This document shows, piece after piece, positions 57,434 through 64,000 of a DNA stretch of 64,000 bases. The DNA is taken from NCBI RefSeq assembly GCF_019112545.1, contig NW_025064885.1, positions 1,452,139-1,516,138 of the forward strand, read 5' to 3'. Position 1 is the first letter of the stretch. Each line of letters begins with the position of its first letter. Both the position numbers and the translations under genes were made by a program. The stretch is from Guyanagaster necrorhizus. Taxonomy: Eukaryota; Basidiomycota; Agaricomycetes; Agaricales; Physalacriaceae. Below the pieces are notes generated by a model, which worked only from the letters and a program-made list of their open reading frames with translations, was not told the origin of the DNA and ran no database searches.

Positions 57434-59048
57434 TTCCCAATGTTCTACGTGAGAAACAGTGAGGATAGAAGAAAGGCGAAAAGAGAGACAGGGGATGTTC
57501 AGGTCCTGGACAACATAATAAGGGAGTGAGTGAATCGCGTTTCATCCCATTACGTCAGGACTTGGTTCATTTACCCCGGACCGATGATCCGACACAGGAC
57601 GACTTCAAGAACACATACTGCTCGAAATGGCCGACTGAGTCAATTTCCAGCCGCATTCTCTGTAATGAATTATATCTCACTCAACATTTCTTTCAGTTAT
57701 CCATTTTCACTCTATTCCAGAAACTGGCGGAGTGAAAGTCTATGGTCGATCCGTGGCACTGCCAGGGAAGTGGAACCTTGATCGTTGGGAGAAACACTTT
57801 ACTCATTCCAAATCATCTCCGACATTCAAGAAAACTTGATTCACACAGATTTATCAGCGTTCCTGAAGCTGAGTTAGTCCTTCGATAAATTGTTCTTTTC
57901 AAGAAACAGAGTACTTGAGGCTACAAAACAGCAAAACCGATGTGATATCATATCTCTTGATTTTTGCCTCTTCGAGACCTTCTGGATTTCCCAGGGGAAA
58001 GCAGTCATCTTTATTTTATGTAACAATACTATGTCGAAGCTGGAATTTATTTAAACTTTAGTCATTTCCGGGCCACACAAGGAATTGGAAAGTTGGATTA
58101 GGAGCGTGCCAATCGGCGGCAATGGGTTTCGACCGTCAGCGAGCGACGAGCCATACACTATTACCGCCTCGACACTTTGTATATCAAGTAGGCTGTGGGC
58201 CGTTCACCTCACCTACGCTCTGTACGTACTGAATACCAGGATGTTTTTGGTCAAGAGCCAGAATCCATGTGGGGGGTTATGCGGAGCGGTGAAAATTCTG
58301 ACAAAGGTAAATGCATCCTATTGAGTACCATTTATTCCGGTATGTCTATGTACTATCTGCAGACTCGGTGGCTGGCAGACGTCCTTGACGAAAAACTACC
58401 AGACCTAATAATGGCCCGTTAGGTCAACACATTACACCGTTGCCAGTGCTTTGATTCTCTGCACATCCACGTCCCTCAAATTTTACGCCAAGGTAACATT
58501 GATGAGACGACTTGACAAAGAGGCCGAGGCACGGTTTAAGCAGTGGAGTTGTTCCTGGTACCAGTGAGAAATGTGCTTGTCGCCACTGCAAGAATCCAAC
58601 GAGAACCGCTCACCGGATCGCTATTGCAGTCCTCTCCGGGGGAAAAAAGGCAAGCAAGGTCTGGATTGAAAAACGAATATATCACCATGATGAGAGGTTG
58701 TTTCGATTCCAGACACGAAAATTTGCTGATGGGAAAAGTCCCCAGATCAATCTCGCTTAACAATCGGTCAAGACCAGGATTATACAATACAAGCGCCAAG
58801 ATATCCTTCTTGATAGCCTCTTGTAGATATTATTGGTTTATAGCAATATGGAGTGCTACGACGGACGGCGCTCAAGTGACCCCAGATAAATTGTAGTGCC
58901 CGCTGCAAATCTCGGCAAGATCCGAGATGAATGTGTTGGAAAAACCTTAGTCACGATCACCATGATCATGGGTGCGACGTAAACTTTCATACCGACTGTG
59001 AAGATCACCACGTTATCAAGGAATGCTGGCGATGAGGTGTTAAAATCC
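57434..59048. other. Long intergenic between GH9 and the Zn2Cys6 gene
   Basis: A 1.6-kb divergent region. Short frames only. It is likely to carry control sites for both the GH9 and the regulator gene; I cannot name any. Confidence 0.4.
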
Positions 59049-61339
59049 ATGGCATCTTCTTCCACTTACCGTCTCATGTTGAAGCCCTCGCCGAAGACTT
59101 GCACATCATGCAGGTCAGTATCCATTTCCCGACCCTCGTACACTTCTCACCGTAGTGCCGTTGATGAACAGGGCTCGAAAAGTAGTGAGTGACCTTATTT
59201 GGCGGAATAGCGGCATTTTAAACTGCTCCGGAGCGCTGTGATGGTGTCTATCCAACTTGCGGGTCATGCTCGAAGGCGCGCAAGTCAGTCAATTGCGTCT
59301 ACGTCGACCCCGTTCCCACGGCATCAAAAGGTGATCTCCTGCAGAAAGGAGCAGCTTGTGTACCGTGCCGGTAGGCACTTTGTTCCTTGGCTTTCACCCT
59401 TTGCTTAAGCGAATATATTTTGTAGACGCAAGAAGAAGGTAACTGGCGTGCCAACATATTCAAACAGCGAAGCCTGATCAACAGTCATTTAGAAATGCGA
59501 CGCCAGCCGTCCCTTCTGCTCTACATGTCGAATTGCAAACAAGGAAGACGATTGTCAGTATGACGATGGCGTGCATCGGAGTATCAAGGCTGAACTCTAT
59601 GATCGCATAAAGGAGCTTGAGGATCGTTTGCGAGTCTACGAATCCCAGGACAGGTGTGCTTCGGACTCTGGCTCTTCGTCTAGTCGGTCTAGCTCGGAAA
59701 GAGCTCTCGGAGAATCTATATTACCTACCAAGGACGAAACATCTACTACGCTATTTATCGAAGGATCTACCAATCAATCCGTCACTGGAACAACCCTCGA
59801 TATAATCCCAGCATACGCAGATCTCCTAACAGGCGACACATTCAGCTTGATGGAGCCTATACCTAGAGAGAAAGGTGGGATGGAAGTGTTCCATATGTCT
59901 GATCTCTCTCCGATGTGCGCGGACAACATTTATCTTCGCGAACAAAAAATTGATCGTTCTAATACAGGCGCGAAATATTTTTTTCCCACAGAGCCCAGCT
60001 GGGAGTTTGCTTGTCAGACGAGAAGTTGTTCGCAGTCAGCCGTGGAGACCTATCAAATTCTGTTGTACATCCTGTTATGGTCCATGTCGCCCAGCTATGG
60101 GGCTCACTGGTACAGGTGCGTCAACGTCTGACCTATGCGCTTTCGCTGATCTTCTCCAGGAGGAATCGTCATATTTCAGAATGCTCACTGAATCCATGCA
60201 ACTGCAAAGCGTGCTCGATTATCTAAATGACTCCCGAGAAATCCTCCCGCCTACAACATCCTTACAAGCACACGGAATTATATCTTTGTATTATTTCACC
60301 AAGGGTGACGTTTTCAAGGGCCGGGAATACCTACTCAAATCGGCCCATCTCCTGATGCGACATGACCTTCATCTAGTAAGGTCATCACACCCAACGTTAA
60401 GCAACGATACCATTACTATACCAGCTACGGAGGACGAGATCGGGGCTATATTGCAAGTATTTTACATGGACAAGGCGGCTCATGTCCAATTCCGCGTTCC
60501 TTGCCTCTTTCATCCAGAACTCGATTCGGAGCTGTACTTGTTGTCGGTGAGTCCATGTTCAATCACTGTGGTCTCTCATTCGCCTCAATCCATACAAGGA
60601 ATTCCATGCCTCCATGCCGATTGATATCTTTGCCGTCTGTGCAAGGACGACTGCTGCAACATATATTCAAGAAGTCCAACAGCTAATTTGTCTTTGGGAT
60701 GATGAGCAGTGCTGTGAGTGGACATAATAAAGTAAGTCTAACAAATATGAATGTGTTCCACAGGCTCGATACGTTCAAGCCGATGTTATACGAAGTATTG
60801 GGACCTTATGCGAAGGATACAGGTTCATCTATCTCGTGTCAAGCAGCGTATGTTGAATACAGGGCTCGATGTAGATCATCATTTTTCTCGAGCATTGAAG
60901 CTGGCGGAGATTGTCGACTTGACTGCCCTGACAGAGCTCCATCTTTTGCTAGCGTCGACGAATCTAGAATCTCGCCAGGCATGTTTTGACACAATGGCCC
61001 AGATGGCCAACTTCTTTGCAAACCTTGTGGATGAAGACTACGGTCGTCTGGACCCGATACTGACGGTAAGCAGACTGTTACATTGCATTTATTATATTCA
61101 TCACTACATCCTTGACGTGATGTAGCTAGCACTAAGGGCCTGCATCAAAGTACTTCGGCAAGAGTTCAACATGTCCCCATCCCTAATCTCTGTAGAGGTA
61201 ATCTATGAAATGCGCGCGGTCCTGCAGACCACAGCCATTAAATTGCAAAGAAAGCTACCGTTCATAGATGGTATGCCCCATTGTTCTTGTCTAACACTTG
61301 GTCTAACCCAAGTTCTTCGCAGTGTCCTTTGACTTGTAA
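59049..61339 (+). CDS. Fungal transcription factor with two tandem Zn2Cys6 clusters
   Basis: About ten exons give roughly 570 residues. The start MASSSTYRLMLKPSPK leads directly into CTSCRARKVRCDGVYPTCGS and a further C after SCSKARKSVN: a complete Zn2Cys6 cluster (C-X2-C-X6-C-X6-C-X2-C-X8-C). Thirty residues later comes a second, CVPCRRKKKKCDASRPFCST, then C-RIANKEDD-C, with the same spacing. A coiled coil follows (AELYDRIKELEDRLRVYES). The C-terminal half (YFRMLTESMQLQSVLDYL, HGIISLYYFTKGDVFKGREY, LIDDEQCC-like) is the fungal transcription factor middle homology region. First-cluster splicing uses donors GTCAGT and GTGAGT; the last exon ends VSFDL. Target genes are unknown; it is divergent from GH9 over 1.6 kb. 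Confidence 0.8.
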
Positions 61340-61667
61340 TTGACTTGTACATCGTCTTGTGTTTAATGTAGATTTCTGTAATTACCGTTACTGTTCATTT
61401 GGATTATTTTTATTCTCGAGTTATATCTGCGTGTTTGAATGCTTTAGAAAGTCCGTGCGCTGAGTCTTGTGAGATGAGATACAATCATCCGTAGGAATTT
61501 TGCTTGTCCTTTGCTTTTCAAGTAAGTATGTCAGCGTCTAATCGACTAATATCTGAGTCCGACGGTCGCGGTGAATTGCGCGCCGTGTCGCGATCATAAC
61601 ACGTGACATCAGAGACTGCCGGGAAAGGACCTCTCCACGTAGGCAGATAACACTTTCTCATACTTCC
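61340..61667. other. Intergenic between Zn2Cys6 and UBL genes
   Basis: The 328-bp gap contains CACGTGAC (about 61,600-61,610), an E-box-like site upstream of the UBL gene. No other feature. Confidence 0.45.
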
Positions 61668-63319
61668 ATGTCGCTGGTCGAGCTGCACGTCGAGCTACCC
61701 GCCTATGCTCACTCATTCACGGTCAACGTTGACAGTGGGTCCACAATCTTGGCAGTCAAAGAGCAGATCCAGGCAGTTTGTACAGGCCGACCTCGTGTTG
61801 ATGGACAGAGACTCATTTGGCGAGGCCGAGCATTAGCTGACCACGAGAGGCTTGATGCCATTTGGACCGTGAGTCTGCTGTACTGCTGCTATTGTGATAG
61901 TTGCCTCGAACTTTGAATTAGTCCCCTGATGAATCACGTATCGTTCATCTGGCGGTTCATCCTACGGCTTGGTCAGATTCGCCCCCACTGGTCCCAAGAA
62001 CAGAATCTTCAATTTCCCCTGCTTCGCTCGCATCGTCTTCAGTTGGCCAGCTTCTTCGTTCAGTATCAGAAGCTCAATCGTGGACTCTTCCTTCACGGTC
62101 GTCGTCACTGGGATATGTGATCTTCCAGCACCGCAATGCGCTGCTCGCACTTATGCAGTGTGATGTCGTTCGAATGTCACATCCAACCACGCCGCGGAGG
62201 GAGGCTGTGAGATATCTTGCTAGTCAAGGCTGGTCGTGGCCACCTATCTTTGACGCAGACTATCCCCCTCGTACTTCTGGTGGCGTGAGGTACAAGCCAG
62301 TTATCCGAGAGTGCGTATCAGTGGCTGTTCTCGTTTCCGGCGTCTTATTGATTGTCCTTTCTAGAGGGAAGAATTACTTGAGCTTGGAGGATTCATCGCA
62401 AGTCCCTACTGCGACACAGCAGCATGCGCTTAAAGTTCTGTCTTATACGCTCTCCATCCTGAAATCAGATGCCATCCCCGTGCCAACACGCACCGTTTCT
62501 CAGACAACGCAGCATGATACCATTCCTCCCCAAGTTACTGCGCTTCTACAGCAACTTAGGCTTCTGAATGGTACTATTCAGAACCCTCAGAATGTCGTCT
62601 TAAATGATGTACCCGTGGGTAACCAGATGCCAGCACCTCCAGAACTTCCCCAACTTCAAATACGCCCTTTCTTACTGCCCCTCACATTCCTTTTACTGCG
62701 AACACTGTTATTGCTTTACTTTTTTGCACCTGCGCGGAAGCCGTTCATTGGCATTTTGATAATGGGATGGGCCCTCTATGAAATATGGACTCGACATGGT
62801 TTTAACAGATGGATTGCCCCTGTGGCTGAAGATCAACGGCCCGCAGCTGGAGATGCAGCACCTGCTGATAACCAGGTTAATCGTCCACCTGCAGCGGTTG
62901 TCGCTCCAGGTGCTGCTGCTGCTGAGGTCGGAAGAGTAGACGGAGCACAAGTACCCTCTATGGGAGTATTGGATACCCTCGCCAATCTAAACATACCAAA
63001 TGAGGAACGTATGCTTGAGGGAACAGTAACAGAGCCTCCTACGTTTGGTCAGAAATGCATGACGTTCATGATGCTGCTGGTGACGACAGTTCACCCCGCA
63101 GTTTGGGATAGACGAAGAGCTGTTCTACGCCGGCGAGAAGGGCGAATACGGACGGAAGCCAATGCGATGGAGGTACGGGGTGACGGTGAAGATACGGAAG
63201 AAAATCGACGTAGAGAGCAGCGACGCGAAGAACTCGCTGCTCAACATGCGCGTCGACCTGGATGGGTGCGGCAATATGTACGACGCGTCGTTGCGAACGA
63301 CTGGGTGGATGATGATTAA
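61668..63319 (+). CDS. Ubiquitin-like domain membrane protein (HERP/Dsc3-like)
   Basis: About three exons give roughly 500 residues. The N-terminus is a ubiquitin-like fold: VELHVELPAYAHSFTVNV, LAVKEQIQAVCTGRP, DGQRLIWRGRALADHE, then after an intron SRIVHLAVHP. A Ser-rich stretch follows, and one hydrophobic block FLLPLTFLLLRTLLLLYFF, then FIGILIMGWALYEIW. The rest is hydrophilic: an Ala/Pro-rich part, an MTFMMLLVTTVHPAVW segment and a basic, Arg-rich end (RREQRREELAAQHARR). UBL at the N-terminus with central membrane hairpins is the layout of HERP proteins and of Dsc3-type ER ligase subunits, which act in ER-associated degradation. A 54-nt intron (62,311-62,364) is open in frame; if kept it adds a hydrophobic segment. 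Confidence 0.7.
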
Positions 63320-63556
63320 TGATATCGATGGTATCTAGAAATTTGTACGATAAACTGAGTGGATGGGTCATTGCATGTTGAAACGGTAGACAAAGCCCTG
63401 CCAAGCTACACCCAGACTCTGCATACTTATGAGCTTGCATTTCTGTCATTATGTCTACATGAATAGCAGAAGGTATAATTTGTACACTACTATATAAGCA
63501 AGGACACAGATCACTATTTTATAATCTCGACAATAGTTGTATCAGTTGTATGGCTC

Positions 63557-64000
63557 TCAGTACACCTAGAAAACGGCTCAGTCAAAAGAAGACCGACATG
63601 GAAGTAATGTCATACCTCGAGTACATATCGCTCCTCTTCCTTGAGACTTTCAAGATATTCCCCGGCAGACGCAGCATCTTGACCCTTGTATTTCACGAGT
63701 GCGTTAACAAGGGCTTCATACACGTCAGGCACGGGCCATGTAGGCCCACAAAGATAAAAAACACCCTTCTGGTCTTGAATCATGGTAGCCAACGCTTCCG
63801 AATCTTCGAGCATCTTGTGCTGGATGTAGACCTTCTTGGGACCATCCCTAGAGAACGCCAGGCCGGCGCGAGTGATGACACCATCGAGTATGAAGGATTC
63901 AATCTCTTCTCCGTACAAATACTCTGCTGACTGATACCGAGATCCGAAGTAGTAGTAGACAGGTCCGACTTTTTGGCCTTGCTGAAGGAGCCAAGCGCGG
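63557..64000 (-). CDS. MET10: Sulfite reductase flavoprotein subunit Met10, C-terminal part (runs off the window)
   Basis: The minus strand enters from beyond 64,000 and reads AWLLQQGQKVGPVYYYFGSR, YGEEIESFILDGVITRAGLA, FSRDGPKKVYIQHKML, GVFYLCGPTWPVPDVYEALV and EEERYVLEV. These are the NADPH-binding C-terminal landmarks of the FNR-type module in Met10. The last exon is just GTG TAC TGA (ends at 63,557), joined over an intron with donor GTATGA, which restores the usual VLEVY end. Met10 passes electrons from NADPH through FAD to the Met5 subunit for sulfite to sulfide reduction in sulfur assimilation. Only the last 130 residues or so are in the window. Confidence 0.92.

Noticed and set aside
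1..64000. CRISPR arrays, bacterial operons, rRNA genes
   Set aside because: None seen. The intron-rich genes, chromovirus elements and proteasome/nuclear-pore genes show a fungal nuclear genome.

Overview
The window is fungal and almost certainly from a mushroom-forming basidiomycete (Agaricomycetes). Genes are tightly packed on both strands. They are cut by many short introns of about 50-60 nt with GT-AG (twice GC-AG) ends. The content is basidiomycete-like: tandem CCCH-finger proteins of a type common in Agaricomycetes, a membrane-anchored GH9, a double Zn2Cys6 regulator, a Ytp1 protein and chromodomain Ty3 retroelements. I worked by hand translation and motif reading only, so exon joins and family names are my readings and not search results.

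Bases 1 to about 10,750 are a nest of dead retrotransposons. A minus-strand copia gag (9,449-10,547) was split by a minus-strand Ty3-type element (5' LTR 8,987-9,448, gag, CCHC knuckle, aspartic protease, reverse transcriptase). A second copy of that family (5' LTR 2,816-3,275 plus gag) lies beside it and was itself entered by a plus-strand chromodomain element (1-964). A 0.9-kb near-perfect palindrome (3,403-4,320) sits in the reverse transcriptase. From 965 to about 10,755 CpG is almost absent, while the youngest element (1-964) still has it. CpG returns abruptly where the gene region starts.

The gene region, left to right: a GH105 hydrolase divergent from a DAL5-like transporter; Nup82/Nup88; three proteasome genes within 3.3 kb (alpha7, Rpn12, beta1); a YlxR-like protein; a Gfo/Idh/MocA oxidoreductase; a one-TM protein of unknown role; a Nudix CoA diphosphatase ending in SKL; a 3.3-kb stretch with no convincing gene; an alpha/beta hydrolase; Cdt1; two tandem CCCH-finger paralogs, the second with its NYN-like acidic residues lost; Rho GDI; Coq2; a Ytp1-family protein; a second ACS transporter with an in-frame stop; a broken F-box gene; a Ser-rich one-TM protein; the PKA regulatory subunit; a GH9 endoglucanase; a double Zn2Cys6 regulator; a UBL/HERP-like ER protein; and the C-terminus of sulfite reductase Met10, cut by the window edge.

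Most genes are housekeeping. Shared divergent promoters are common (GH105/MFS, Nup82/alpha7, Rpn12/beta1, YlxR-like/oxidoreductase, Cdt1/CCCH). The points most worth a second look are the self-priming signature in the Ty3 elements, the palindrome, the CpG boundary, the proteasome cluster with shared ACGCGT boxes, the tandem CCCH pair with a pseudo-active site, the double zinc cluster, and the two damaged genes around 46.5-50.4 kb.
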